This document shows positions 26,320-34,215 of a DNA stretch of 64,000 nucleotides, one piece after another (position 1 is the stretch's first letter; each line of letters opens with the position of its first letter). Source of the stretch: Bacteroides uniformis (GTDB lineage: Bacteria > Bacteroidota > Bacteroidia > Bacteroidales > Bacteroidaceae); the NCBI RefSeq assembly GCF_025147485.1, contig NZ_CP102263.1:186001-250000 (forward strand). Direction: 5' to 3'. The position numbers and the translations under genes are program-made. Below the pieces are notes generated by a model that saw only the letters and a program-made list of their open reading frames with translations, ran no database searches and had not been told where the DNA came from.

Positions 26320-28435
26320 CGGGCTGGACGTGTTCCGCCACTACCTGCCCGTGAAGTGGCGGGTGGGCAGGAACTTCCTGAACCCGCTGTACGCCGACAG
26401 CAAGGCTTCGTGCAACGTGTATTACGACCGCCGGAGCGGTACGTACCGGATGAAGGACTTCGGCAACGGGGACTATTCGGGCGACTGTTTCTTCCTCGTG
26501 GCGAAGCTGAAAGGGCTGGACTGCCGGAACGCCGCCGACTTCGTGGAGGTGCTGCACACCATCGACCGGGAGCTGTGTCTCGGTCTGGAGAATGACAGCC
26601 CGGAAGATACAGCCGTTCCGGACGGCGGCTGCCGTACCCTGCGGCTCGTGCCGGGCGCAAGGGAGAATGGGACAAGGGAGAACCGGAGCGGTGAAGGAAT
26701 ATCCGTCAGGGCAAACGGGAACGGCACGGGAAAGCCGGACGGGTACACGGAAGAGGCGGCTGCGCCCTTTGACCGTCCCGAACCGAAGCCCTACCGGACG
26801 ACGGAAAAGCCGTTTACGGATGCGGAGCTTGCCTACTGGGGCGCATCGGGCATCACGGAGGAGCTGTTGCACCGTTACGGGGCGGTATCGCTCGCCGAGT
26901 ACCGGGGCGAGACGAGGGAAGGCAAGTCGTTCGGCTTCAGTTCCACCCCGGCGGAACCGATGTTCGGCTACAAGGGGAAATGGGGCGTGAAGGTCTATCG
27001 CCCGATGTCGGAGGTGCGCTTCGTCTATGGCGGACACACGGGCGACAACTACTGTTTCGGGCTGGAACAACTGCCCTCGAAGGGCGACCTGCTCTTCCTC
27101 ACGGGCGGCGAGAAGGATGTGCTGACGCTGGCGGCGCACGGCTTCCATGCCATCTGCTTCAACTCGGAGACCTCGGTCATCCCGGCGAAGACCGTGCGCA
27201 AGCTGGTCTATCGCTTCAAGCACATCGTGCTGCTGTACGATACGGACAAGACGGGGCTGGAGTGCTCGGAGAAGCACCGTGCGCAACTGTCGGAGTACGG
27301 GGTGAAACGGCTGGTGCTGCCGCTGCCGGGGACGAAGGCGGAGAAGGACGTGACGGACTACTTCAAAGCCGGGCACACGAGGGAGGAGCTGATGGGGCTG
27401 TTCCTGAAGCTACTCGACACGCTGTACGGGGACACGATGGCGGTGCTAAAATCGTGCGAGATCGACTACGACCACCCACCCGAACAGGCTGTCGCCATCG
27501 TTACCGCCGGGGAGGTGCCGTTAGGCTCGGAGGAGAACATCCTCTGCATCACGGGCGGCGAAGGGACGGGCAAGAGCAACTACACCGCCGCATTGGTCGC
27601 CGGGGCGATCATGGAGAGGGAGACGGACGCCGACCTCTTGGGGGTGCGGGTGGAGCCGAACCGCAAGGGGCGTGCGGTACTGCTGTACGACACGGAACAG
27701 AGCGAGCAACAGCTCTACAAGAACACGGGGCGGCTGCTGCGCCGTGCCGGGCGTGAGCGGATGCCGGAGTACCTACACGTATATTGCCTGACAGGAATGT
27801 CGAGAAGCGAGCGGCTGACCGCCATCGTGCAGAGCATGGACAAGTACCACTACCTGCACGGGGGCATCCATTTAGTCGTCATCGACGGGGTGGCTGACCT
27901 GATCCGCTGCGCCAACGACGAGGCGGAGAGCGTGGCGCTGATTGACGAGATCTACCGGCTGGCGGGAATCTACCGCACGTGCATAGCCGCCGTGGTGCAT
28001 TTCGTACCGAACGGTCTGAAACTGAGGGGGCACCTCGGCAGCGAGCTGCAACGCAAGTCCGCCGCCATCCTCTCCATCGAGAAGGACGAGAACCCGGAGG
28101 TGTCGGTGGTGAAGGCGTTGAAGGTCAGGGACGGCAGCCCGCTGGACATCCCCCTGATGCAGTTCAGATGGGACAAGCAGGCCGGGATGCCCGTCTATGT
28201 GGGCGAGAAGCCGAGGGCGGAGAAAGAGAAGCGCAAGGAGAAGGAGCTGGCGGAGATGGCACGGGAGGCGTTCGCCCGGCAGGAGAAGTACGGCTACATC
28301 GAACTGTGCGAGCTGATACAGGAGATGCTGGAAGTGAAGGAACGGACGGCGAAAGGCTACATCCGCTATATGCGGGAAAAGGAAATCATCGAAAAGGAGG
28401 GCGACTGCTATGTACACGGACAGGGAAGAGTTTGA
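26282..28435 (+). CDS. TOPRIM primase/RecA-type helicase fusion
   Basis: A 717-residue protein. The first ~110 residues resemble a DnaG-like N-terminal domain without its zinc cysteines (FRHYLPVKWRVGRNFLNPLY). A TOPRIM domain follows (LLFLTGGEKDVLTLAAHGF, about 274-292; then VLLYDTDKTGLE, about 320-331). The C-terminal half is a RecA-type ATPase with Walker A GGEGTGKS at 425-432 (Lys431) and Walker B LVVIDGVADL. This matches primase-helicases of plasmids and ICEs, which would replicate the excised circle. It overlaps both neighbouring HTH genes, suggesting one translationally coupled operon. Activity on its own origin is inferred. Confidence 0.78.
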   Translation: MVKKEEILARTSNGLDVFRHYLPVKWRVGRNFLNPLYADSKASCNVYYDRRSGTYRMKDFGNGDYSGDCFFLVAKLKGLDCRNAADFVEVLHTIDRELCLGLENDSPEDTAVPDGGCRTLRLVPGARENGTRENRSGEGISVRANGNGTGKPDGYTEEAAAPFDRPEPKPYRTTEKPFTDAELAYWGASGITEELLHRYGAVSLAEYRGETREGKSFGFSSTPAEPMFGYKGKWGVKVYRPMSEVRFVYGGHTGDNYCFGLEQLPSKGDLLFLTGGEKDVLTLAAHGFHAICFNSETSVIPAKTVRKLVYRFKHIVLLYDTDKTGLECSEKHRAQLSEYGVKRLVLPLPGTKAEKDVTDYFKAGHTREELMGLFLKLLDTLYGDTMAVLKSCEIDYDHPPEQAVAIVTAGEVPLGSEENILCITGGEGTGKSNYTAALVAGAIMERETDADLLGVRVEPNRKGRAVLLYDTEQSEQQLYKNTGRLLRRAGRERMPEYLHVYCLTGMSRSERLTAIVQSMDKYHYLHGGIHLVVIDGVADLIRCANDEAESVALIDEIYRLAGIYRTCIAAVVHFVPNGLKLRGHLGSELQRKSAAILSIEKDENPEVSVVKALKVRDGSPLDIPLMQFRWDKQAGMPVYVGEKPRAEKEKRKEKELAEMAREAFARQEKYGYIELCELIQEMLEVKERTAKGYIRYMREKEIIEKEGDCYVHGQGRV

Positions 28436-28769
28436 GGGCTGGATGGAGCGCATCATGGAACGCTTCGACCGGACGGAGAAATTGCTGGAAAGGGTGCTGA
28501 AGAAGAACAACACGCTCGACGGCGAGGAGGTGCTGGACAACCAAGACCTGTGCCTGCTGCTGAAGGTGGGCATCCGCACGCTGCAACGCTACCGTGCCAT
28601 CGGGGTGCTGCCGTACTTCACCATCAGCGGCAAGGTGTTCTACCGCACGAAGGACGTGCACGAGTTCATCCGCACCCGTTTCGCCGAAGTGGAGGAACGG
28701 GCTGCGAAACGCAAGGAGAAGGAAGCCCGGAAAGCGGAAAGGCGCAGGAAAAGGGGGCTGTTCCCGTGA
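28410..28769 (+). CDS. Helix-turn-helix domain protein
   Basis: A 119-residue basic protein with an N-terminal coiled-coil-like helix (about 5-32), an excisionase-type HTH (LDNQDLCLLLKVGIRTLQRYR, about 43-63, with the wing GKVFYRTKDVHEFI) and a highly basic C-terminal tail (KRKEKEARKAERRRKRG). It is related in layout to the 25891 gene and overlaps the end of the primase-helicase gene by 26 bp. Such small HTH pairs are regular companions of integration or replication genes in Bacteroidales ICEs. Confidence 0.75.
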   Translation: MYTDREEFEGWMERIMERFDRTEKLLERVLKKNNTLDGEEVLDNQDLCLLLKVGIRTLQRYRAIGVLPYFTISGKVFYRTKDVHEFIRTRFAEVEERAAKRKEKEARKAERRRKRGLFP

Positions 28770-29231
28770 GAATGACATTTTTCTGACGGTGCTTTAGGTG
28801 GATGAAGCCCTGCCGGATCGTGAGATTAGGCGGGGCTATTGTTTTGTTATTCGGGAAGTTTCACTATCTTTGCGATGCGAAGATAGGATGCGGCTCGGCA
28901 TTGCTCTCGCCTTTCGTTATCTTTGCCATACAAAGGCAGAGGACGGTGCTTTCGGGCACGGTCGCTGTCGTAACATAGAAGATTCATACCCGGCTTGGAA
29001 GCAGGCGGGGTTGATATACATATTGTACGTTCGCTGAACGTCTTATACGAAAAACTGGCACTTTTTTGACAAACAAGACGGATGGCGCAATGCGCATGCT
29101 GTATGCTTATACGGCGTGGGCTTGCCTATTCTTGTTTGTCGGGTATGCCAGTACCTTCGTATTAGGAATAGCGTGAGTTCACGCTGTTCTTTTGGGTGCA
29201 AGGCGGACATAATCCTTAAAAACTCATTGAC
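28770..29231 (+). other. Intergenic region with promoters and large nested hairpin
   Basis: About 460 bp. Two TATCTTTG boxes (28865-28872 and 28918-28925) match the Bacteroidetes -7 element; the first has TTTG 18 bp upstream. The first box lies in an inverted repeat CTATCTT...AAGATAG (28864-28886). A large three-block hairpin spans 29045-29162 (separate entry) and a short AGCGTGA/TCACGCT hairpin lies near 29169-29184, all ahead of the DHFR-like gene. An 80-codon open frame at 28798-29037 is not protein-like. Confidence 0.5.
29045..29162 (+). ncRNA. Candidate structured RNA element upstream of the DHFR-like gene
   Basis: Three nested blocks of exact complementarity: ATACGAA (29045-29051) with TTCGTAT (29156-29162); ACTGGCA (29054-29060) with TGCCAGT (29146-29152); GACAAACAAGA (29068-29078) with TCTTGTTTGTC (29130-29140). 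Internal loops are small and asymmetric, and the 51-nt apical part contains a GCGC/GCGC mini-hairpin. Helices separated by internal loops are typical of structured RNA rather than a simple terminator, and no T-run follows. Function unknown; it may be a leader regulator or a DNA recombination site. Confidence 0.45.
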
Positions 29232-29723
29232 ATGAAACAGATTACCTTGCACGTGTACCAGTCCCTTGACGGTTGTACGGTCGGAGCGGACAAGCATTTC
29301 GATGCGGCGACGGATGCCTCCTGCTGCGTGCTGATCGACGAAGAAACCTACCTGCGCATTTACCTGAACCATCTGGGCTGGCCGCTCACGGCAAAAGAGA
29401 CTTTGGTCGTGACGGGCGGCTGTATTGACCTGACGGAGAAGGAACGGGTGCAGTTTGTTACAGGGGATGCGGCAGCGGAACTGCGGAGAATAAAAGCGGA
29501 CGGCGAAGGTACGGTAACGGCTTACGGAGCGGAAACCGGGGCTTTGCTCTTGGATAACGGGCTGGCGGACGAAATCGTGGTGACAACCGTGCCGGTACTG
29601 GTCGGCGGCGGTGAGAAGGCACTGGAGTGCGGGCTGAATGACGGCAGGATATGGGTCGTGCGATCGAGCAAGGTATTGGAAGACGGGAAAATCCGGACGG
29701 TGTACGGAAGGGTGTGCCCATGA
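29232..29723 (+). CDS. Dihydrofolate reductase/RibD C-terminal-like protein
   Basis: A 163-residue soluble protein. The N-terminus (QITLHVYQSLDGCTV) matches the first strand of the DHFR/RibD-C fold, and the C-terminal part (LLLDNGLADEIVVTTVPVLVGGG) is the characteristic RibD-C segment with the substrate/cofactor-side VLVGGG loop. It is shorter than most family members in the middle region. The substrate is not predictable: relatives include pyrimidine reductases and trimethoprim-resistance-like proteins, but no claim of resistance is made. It stands alone behind a long structured leader. Confidence 0.7.
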   Translation: MKQITLHVYQSLDGCTVGADKHFDAATDASCCVLIDEETYLRIYLNHLGWPLTAKETLVVTGGCIDLTEKERVQFVTGDAAAELRRIKADGEGTVTAYGAETGALLLDNGLADEIVVTTVPVLVGGGEKALECGLNDGRIWVVRSSKVLEDGKIRTVYGRVCP

Positions 29724-29780
29724 AATGTAAAAAGCTGCTGAAAAGCGGCTCAGGTCATTTAGGAAAGGGCGACGGATTAT

Positions 29781-29833
29781 AAAAAAAAACGACCCGCCTA
29801 TTTGAGCATTATCAAGAGGCTTGGCGGGTTCTA
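29781..29833 (-). ncRNA. Candidate ~50-nt small RNA with intrinsic terminator
   Basis: On the minus strand a consensus promoter (29840-29870) is followed, from about 29833, by a short RNA with the stem ACCCGCC (29829-29823) / GGCGGGT (29798-29792), an inner TTGA/TCAA stem in the loop, and a run of nine T (29789-29781). There is no room for a protein. It lies between the DHFR-like gene and rnlB and is antisense to the 3' trailer of the former. Confidence 0.5.
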
Positions 29834-29839
29834 TTGGTG

Positions 29840-29870
29840 CAAAGATAAGGTAAATTCTTTGAAAGACAAA
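29840..29870 (-). promoter_or_regulatory. Consensus minus-strand promoter of the candidate small RNA
   Basis: On the minus strand: TTTG (29870-29867), a 19-bp spacer, then TATCTTTG (29847-29840). Both boxes match the Bacteroidetes consensus exactly. The next downstream feature is the hairpin and T-run at 29781-29829, not a gene. Confidence 0.65.
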
Positions 29871-29917
29871 AGAATATTAAATTTAGGTAATACCGTTGCC
29901 TAAATTTGAGGTATAAA

Positions 29918-29952
29918 ATAACAAAGGTGCATCATTGATGCACCTTTGTTAT
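29918..29952. terminator. Perfect 17-bp hairpin, bidirectional terminator
   Basis: ATAACAAAGGTGCATCA (29918-29934) and its exact complement (29936-29952) flank one central base. On the minus strand the hairpin is followed by TTTTA. It lies 21 bp beyond the rnlB stop and should end the rnlA-rnlB transcript; it also faces the DHFR-like gene. Confidence 0.7.
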
Positions 29953-29973
29953 ATAATATGTAACTGACAAACA

Positions 29974-30357
29974 TTACAATGCCGTTGGCAATGACTGAGT
30001 GTCAATAATTCTCTTTTTATAAAAGATTTTTTGGAAAGAAGACAATACACTACTGTCAATCCATTTAGAATGTGAAGCAAAAAAAGTATCGGCAACCTTG
30101 ATATATTCTTTGGGAGCTTCACATTTTCTCAATGAATTGGAAATTAACATCATCCCTTTAAGTTTAGACTTAAAGAATCTATTTTTTAATCCATTGCGGT
30201 ACAGAAAATCAAAATAGACCTCTGCATCGGCAATGTTGAGATTTGCCAATTCAGTCTGAAGCTCTTTCCAGTAGTAGTTCGTCATTTCTGACGATAAAAT
30301 AACCACTAACAAGCTCCGTCCTTGCAAGGGGATTATTTGAAATTCTTTATTTTCCAT
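29974..30357 (-). CDS. RnlB-like antitoxin
   Basis: A 127-residue protein starting MENKEFQIIPLQ. From memory of E. coli RnlB (123 residues), the segment EVYFDFLYRNGLKNRF and the later WIDSSVLSSFQKI correspond well to its EILFDLL-x-NG and the EASVLSPDDV region. RnlB binds and silences the RNase LS toxin RnlA. Its start follows the rnlA stop by one base, so the two are coupled. The AT-rich composition contrasts with the GC-rich ICE backbone. Identity is by recalled similarity and gene order, so moderate confidence; the upstream in-frame start was not chosen because it lies in the rnlA 3' end. Confidence 0.65.
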   Translation of the reverse strand: MENKEFQIIPLQGRSLLVVILSSEMTNYYWKELQTELANLNIADAEVYFDFLYRNGLKNRFFKSKLKGMMLISNSLRKCEAPKEYIKVADTFFASHSKWIDSSVLSSFQKIFYKKRIIDTQSLPTAL

Positions 30358-30358
30358 T

Positions 30359-31420
30359 TTACCAATTATTACATATATTATTAATAATAACAAGGCAGTC
30401 CTTAATAATGTTTACGGCTTCATCGTATTCAAGGGTTCTACTTGTTTCCACATTAAAACTGTCCACATGGAATGTCGAGTGCCTATGTTGATTGAAGAAT
30501 GAATATCCTCGTTCCAAAGCCTGCTTCAAATGCAGATTGTTGTCATACGTTCCGATACCACTTTTAAAGCAATACGCCCCACTATTATTTTTCTGAAAAT
30601 ATGTCCCGTATTCGTCAAAATCAGGCGCATCTTCCAAAAGACGAGTGCGCAATACCGCATCTAACGCTTTCAAAATGCCAAATGTATAACATCCATAATC
30701 ATCCACCTTAACCGCAGAGTTAGCCAAATTGATTGAAGTATTGATAAAGTTTTCTATCACACTTCCATCAATATGCTCTCTGTTTCCAATATACTTGCTA
30801 AGGTCGTTGTCTAATGCATAGCCGGCACGTGCTTGGATAGCAAACACTTCTTCTATAGCTTCGGAAGGAATGGAAGATATAGCTTGCAACACTTCGGTTA
30901 TAAATTCCACATAAAATGATGTGATACATCCTTGTACCATTAATGTTCCGTTATTATAAAAGATAACAGAAACCTTGGCATCGTATTTCCCTTTCAGATG
31001 ATATTGGTTCCGGATGTTCGGATTCTTATCCGTGTTTACTTCGGAAACAACGACATTATTATATTCTTTTACCGCTGAAATCAATGTATCAAAATCATCG
31101 CTCCTTACACCTTTCAATTTGAAGCATTTTTGATCCATATCCGGTATCGCAGTCTGTTTTACAATATACTCCCAACAATCCTTGCAAATTCCATTCAAAG
31201 TTCCATTCTTGCCTTGTATATTATGAGAAACTTGTCCACCAGTAATAAAACAATTTAATGTGCTTTTTTCCTGATTTTTTATATTGATAATCTCTATCTG
31301 CTTTTGCTTTCCTTGGTTACATTCCTTTATGTGAAGCGTATAAGCAGGGCGGGCAGCAACAAATTCTTTTGCCACTTCATCTATTTTCTCAATAGCCAGA
31401 GAGTATTTTTTAGTCGCCAT
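30359..31420 (-). CDS. RnlA-like toxin (RNase LS family, HEPN)
   Basis: A 353-residue protein starting MATKKYSLAIEKIDE, close to the 357 residues of E. coli RnlA. The C-terminal domain carries HRHSTFHVD at 312-320, which contains the R-x4-H ribonuclease motif of HEPN toxins (Arg313, His318). RnlA cleaves mRNA when the antitoxin is lost, for example on phage T4 infection, giving abortive defence. Four cysteines in the middle (CFITGG, GICKDCWEY, KCF) are noteworthy. It is transcribed with the antitoxin one base downstream. Unlike many toxin-antitoxin operons, the toxin comes first, as in E. coli rnlAB. Confidence 0.68.
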   Translation of the reverse strand: MATKKYSLAIEKIDEVAKEFVAARPAYTLHIKECNQGKQKQIEIINIKNQEKSTLNCFITGGQVSHNIQGKNGTLNGICKDCWEYIVKQTAIPDMDQKCFKLKGVRSDDFDTLISAVKEYNNVVVSEVNTDKNPNIRNQYHLKGKYDAKVSVIFYNNGTLMVQGCITSFYVEFITEVLQAISSIPSEAIEEVFAIQARAGYALDNDLSKYIGNREHIDGSVIENFINTSINLANSAVKVDDYGCYTFGILKALDAVLRTRLLEDAPDFDEYGTYFQKNNSGAYCFKSGIGTYDNNLHLKQALERGYSFFNQHRHSTFHVDSFNVETSRTLEYDEAVNIIKDCLVIINNICNNW

Positions 31421-31438
31421 TACATTCAAATTGGTCTG

Positions 31439-31468
31439 CAAAGTTATACATTTTATTTATATTACAAT
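31439..31468 (-). promoter_or_regulatory. Putative promoter of rnlA-rnlB
   Basis: On the minus strand TAACTTTG (31446-31439) is a full -7 match, with ATTG (31468-31465) 18 bp upstream as a near -33 match. The rnlA start codon lies 19 nt beyond the -7 box. Confidence 0.55.
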
Positions 31469-31550
31469 GTAGATCAGTATATTATTAACTATATTATTAA
31501 TTTACAAGTGAACTACATGGTTGTTTTTTAACAATTGTGCTTAAAAGCCT

Positions 31551-32027
31551 TTACGGGTACAAGACCTTGAAATCCCGTGGGCTGCCGCCGTCTGTCAAGC
31601 CGTCCTGCCGGAGCCGCCGGAGGGTCTCGGCTGCCGATCCGCTGCCGAAGTTGCGGACACAGTACAGGCGGGAGAAGCGGAAGCGGCGGAGGTGGACGAG
31701 CAGGTGCTCCACGGTGAAGACACCCAGCTCCCGGCACGCCCGGACGATGCGCTGCGACAAGCCGAAGGCGTCGAGCGGGGTGTCGAGCAGGCGGCGGAGC
31801 CTGCCCGGTCTGCCGGGCTTACCCCGCTGCTGTGCCACGTCCTCGTAGATGGTGGCGACCCGGTTGCGGCTGAACAGGGCGGCAAGGGATGCGCCGTCGA
31901 TCATCAGGATGCCGTCGAAACGGGCGTAGGCGATGTGGTTGCCGTTCATCCAGAGGGTGATGCGCAGCTCGTCCGTACCGCAGAGCCGGGCGGCTTCCGC
32001 CACGGTGATCCAACCGATGCCGTTCAT
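31551..32027 (-). CDS. Small protein with HTH-like and RNA-polymerase-alpha-CTD-like parts
   Basis: A 158-residue protein starting MNGIGWITVAEAARLCGTDE, an excisionase-type helix-turn-helix start (about 5-50). The C-terminal half (LGLSQ-type helices: AFGLSQRIVRACRELGVFTV, then YCVRNFGSGSAAETLRRLRQ) strongly resembles the helix-hairpin-helix C-terminal domain of the RNA polymerase alpha subunit, including the RNFG turn. Its ATG overlaps the topB stop (ATGA), so it is translated with topB. It may bind DNA at the ICE's processing or promoter regions. This pairing of folds is unusual; function is inferred only. Confidence 0.6.
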   Translation of the reverse strand: MNGIGWITVAEAARLCGTDELRITLWMNGNHIAYARFDGILMIDGASLAALFSRNRVATIYEDVAQQRGKPGRPGRLRRLLDTPLDAFGLSQRIVRACRELGVFTVEHLLVHLRRFRFSRLYCVRNFGSGSAAETLRRLRQDGLTDGGSPRDFKVLYP

Positions 32028-34126
32028 CGCCTGCGCTCCTTTCCTTTGGGCTTGTCCGTGCGGGGCGGGAACCCGTACACGGTGCGGAAGTCCTTGTCGA
32101 AGGTGAGGTACGCATCGAAGGGCTTGCCCTCCCTGCTCCTGAAGCCTTTGATAAGGGATGTTTTGCCTTTGGTTACAAGGTCGGTAATCTGGCTGTCGGT
32201 GAGTTGCTTCTCCCCCTTGCCACGGAAGACGGTAAGCCCACAATCGACGTTGCTGCACTTGGCGACCTTCGGGTAAAGGAGGATGCGACCGGAACGGCAC
32301 TTGGGGCACGGGATATGTCCGCCGTCCGCCACCGATACCTGCACTTGCAGGAGTTCTTCGGTAATCTGGGCGGCATAGATCTCGATGCCCTTGCGGAAGG
32401 TGTCGGGATTCATCTCCCCGATCTCGATCTTGGCGAGGGCGGTCTCCCACTGCCCGGTCATCTCGACATCGGCGATGCGCTTGTCCTTCACTATCTGATA
32501 CACGGCAAGCCCCTTGTCGGTCGGCACGAGGCTCTTCTTCTCCCGGCGCACGTAGTTACGGGCAAAGAGGGTCTCGATGATGGAGGCACGGGTGGCGGGC
32601 GTGCCGATACCGTTTCCTTTCAGGCTGTCCCGCAGCTCGTCGTCCTGCAACTCCCTGCCGCAATGCTCCATCGCCGAAAGCAGGCTGCTCTCGGTGTGCA
32701 GGGGACGGGGCTTGGTCTGTTTCTCCACGCACTCCGCCGATTGCAGGGGAAAAGACTCGCCGGGCTGCAAGGGCGGCAAAGCGGCTGTTCCCTCGTCGTC
32801 CTCGTCCCGCTCGCCACGCACGGCACGCCATCCGGCAGACCTGACGACCGTTCCCTTGGCGGTGAACACGCTGTTCCCCGCCGTGAAGGAGACGGTGGTA
32901 ACGTCCTTGAGGCAACGGGCGGAGAAGGCTTCGAGCAGGCGGGCGGCTACCATGTCGTACACCGTGCGCTCGTCGGCGGACAGCTCGCCGGGCAGACACT
33001 CGGTGATGATGAGCGCATGGTGGTCGGTAACTTTCCCAGCGTCCACGCTGCGGCGGTTGAGCGAAGCCCCTTTCAGGGCGGCGGCATGGGCGGCGAAAGC
33101 CGGGTACCGCTCCAGCAGGGCGATGCGGTCGGGTATCTCGTCGAACACATCGTCCGAGAGGTAGCGGGAGCCGGTACGGGGGTAGCTCAACACCTTCTTC
33201 TCGTAAAGCGACTGGGCGACGGAGAGGGTCTTGTCCGCCGAGAAGCCGTACCTGCCGTTCGCCTCTTTCTGCAAGGCGGTCAGGTCATAGAGGAAGGGAG
33301 GCTCTTGGCTCACCTCCCTGCGCTGCACGTCGGCAACCTCCACCGTCCCCGTTGCGGTTACAGCGGCGAGGGCGGCGTTTGCCGCCGGAAGGGTTTCGTA
33401 ACGCAATTCGGAGATGGCGGCGAAGGGCGTGCCGTCCTTTTCCGCCGTAACCTTCAGCCGGAAATAGGTCTGCGGGGTAAAATCCCTGTTCTCCAGATAA
33501 CGGGAGCAGATCATCATCAAGGTGGGCGTCTGCACCCGTCCGAGGGAGTAGATACCCTGCCCGGCGGCGATGCTGAGAGCTTGGGTGGCGTTCAGCCCAA
33601 TCTCCCAGTCGGCGATGGCACGGGCTTCGGCGGCACGGTAGAGGTTGTCGTAGTCGCTGCCGGGCTTGAGGTTGTCCAGCCCTTCCCGGATGGCACGGTC
33701 GGTCAGCGAGGAGATCCAGAGGCGCAGGCAGGGTTTGCGGCAGCCAAGGTAATTGTAGATGTACCGATGAATGGCTTCGCCCTCACGCCCGGCATCGGTC
33801 GCCACGACGATACGGTCGGAACGGTCGAAAACCTCTTTGATGACCTTCAACTGTTTGAGCACGCCGGGGTCGGGCTTGTACTCCTTGCCCTCCCGTATCT
33901 GGCGGGGGATGTACTTGAACTCCTGCGGCAGAATGGGCAGGTTCTCACGCCGGAAGCCCGCATAGCCGTATGCTTCGGGCATGGCGAGCTGGACGAGATG
34001 GCCGAACGCCCAGGTAACGAGGTAGCCGTTACCTGAGAGGTAGCCATCGTGCCGCTCCCGGACATTCAACACGTTTGCTATATCCTTCGCTACGGAAGGT
34101 TTTTCAGCGATGACTGCTGTAATCAT
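32024..34126 (-). CDS. topB: DNA topoisomerase III (type IA)
   Basis: A 700-residue type IA topoisomerase. The TOPRIM domain begins MITAVIAEKPSVAKDI with the DAGREGEAI acidic motif (about 111-119); GIYSLGRVQTPTL (about 191-203) is a family signature; and the catalytic tyrosine is Tyr315 in VLSYPRTGS. A C-terminal zinc ribbon (CPKCRSGRI... CSNVDCG) and a TopB-like tail follow. Bacteroidales ICEs routinely carry such a gene, thought to help process excised or transferred DNA. It is part of a minus-strand unit with the DUF3945 gene upstream (89-bp gap) and the small HTH gene downstream. Confidence 0.93.
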   Translation of the reverse strand: MITAVIAEKPSVAKDIANVLNVRERHDGYLSGNGYLVTWAFGHLVQLAMPEAYGYAGFRRENLPILPQEFKYIPRQIREGKEYKPDPGVLKQLKVIKEVFDRSDRIVVATDAGREGEAIHRYIYNYLGCRKPCLRLWISSLTDRAIREGLDNLKPGSDYDNLYRAAEARAIADWEIGLNATQALSIAAGQGIYSLGRVQTPTLMMICSRYLENRDFTPQTYFRLKVTAEKDGTPFAAISELRYETLPAANAALAAVTATGTVEVADVQRREVSQEPPFLYDLTALQKEANGRYGFSADKTLSVAQSLYEKKVLSYPRTGSRYLSDDVFDEIPDRIALLERYPAFAAHAAALKGASLNRRSVDAGKVTDHHALIITECLPGELSADERTVYDMVAARLLEAFSARCLKDVTTVSFTAGNSVFTAKGTVVRSAGWRAVRGERDEDDEGTAALPPLQPGESFPLQSAECVEKQTKPRPLHTESSLLSAMEHCGRELQDDELRDSLKGNGIGTPATRASIIETLFARNYVRREKKSLVPTDKGLAVYQIVKDKRIADVEMTGQWETALAKIEIGEMNPDTFRKGIEIYAAQITEELLQVQVSVADGGHIPCPKCRSGRILLYPKVAKCSNVDCGLTVFRGKGEKQLTDSQITDLVTKGKTSLIKGFRSREGKPFDAYLTFDKDFRTVYGFPPRTDKPKGKERRR

Positions 34127-34215
34127 ATTTCTTTAAAATTTAACGGTTTGACAAAAGTTATCCCGCCGCTCGGACGGGATAACCGGGTAATTCATTTACA
34201 GAATGGCGGGGGAAA

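Noticed and set aside
28798..29037. 79-codon open frame before the structured leader
   Set aside because: It runs through two promoter-like boxes and an inverted repeat and is not protein-like in composition.
29045..29162. Large hairpin as an integron attC site
   Set aside because: The core-site sequences of attC are absent and no integron integrase is present; kept as an unassigned structured element.
32204..34036. 610-codon open frame antisense to topB, and similar long antisense frames such as 51085-52836 and 41005-41862
   Set aside because: Long antisense frames are expected in GC-rich genes; the opposite strand encodes well-recognised proteins, and the antisense translations are Val/His/Arg-rich without any domain.
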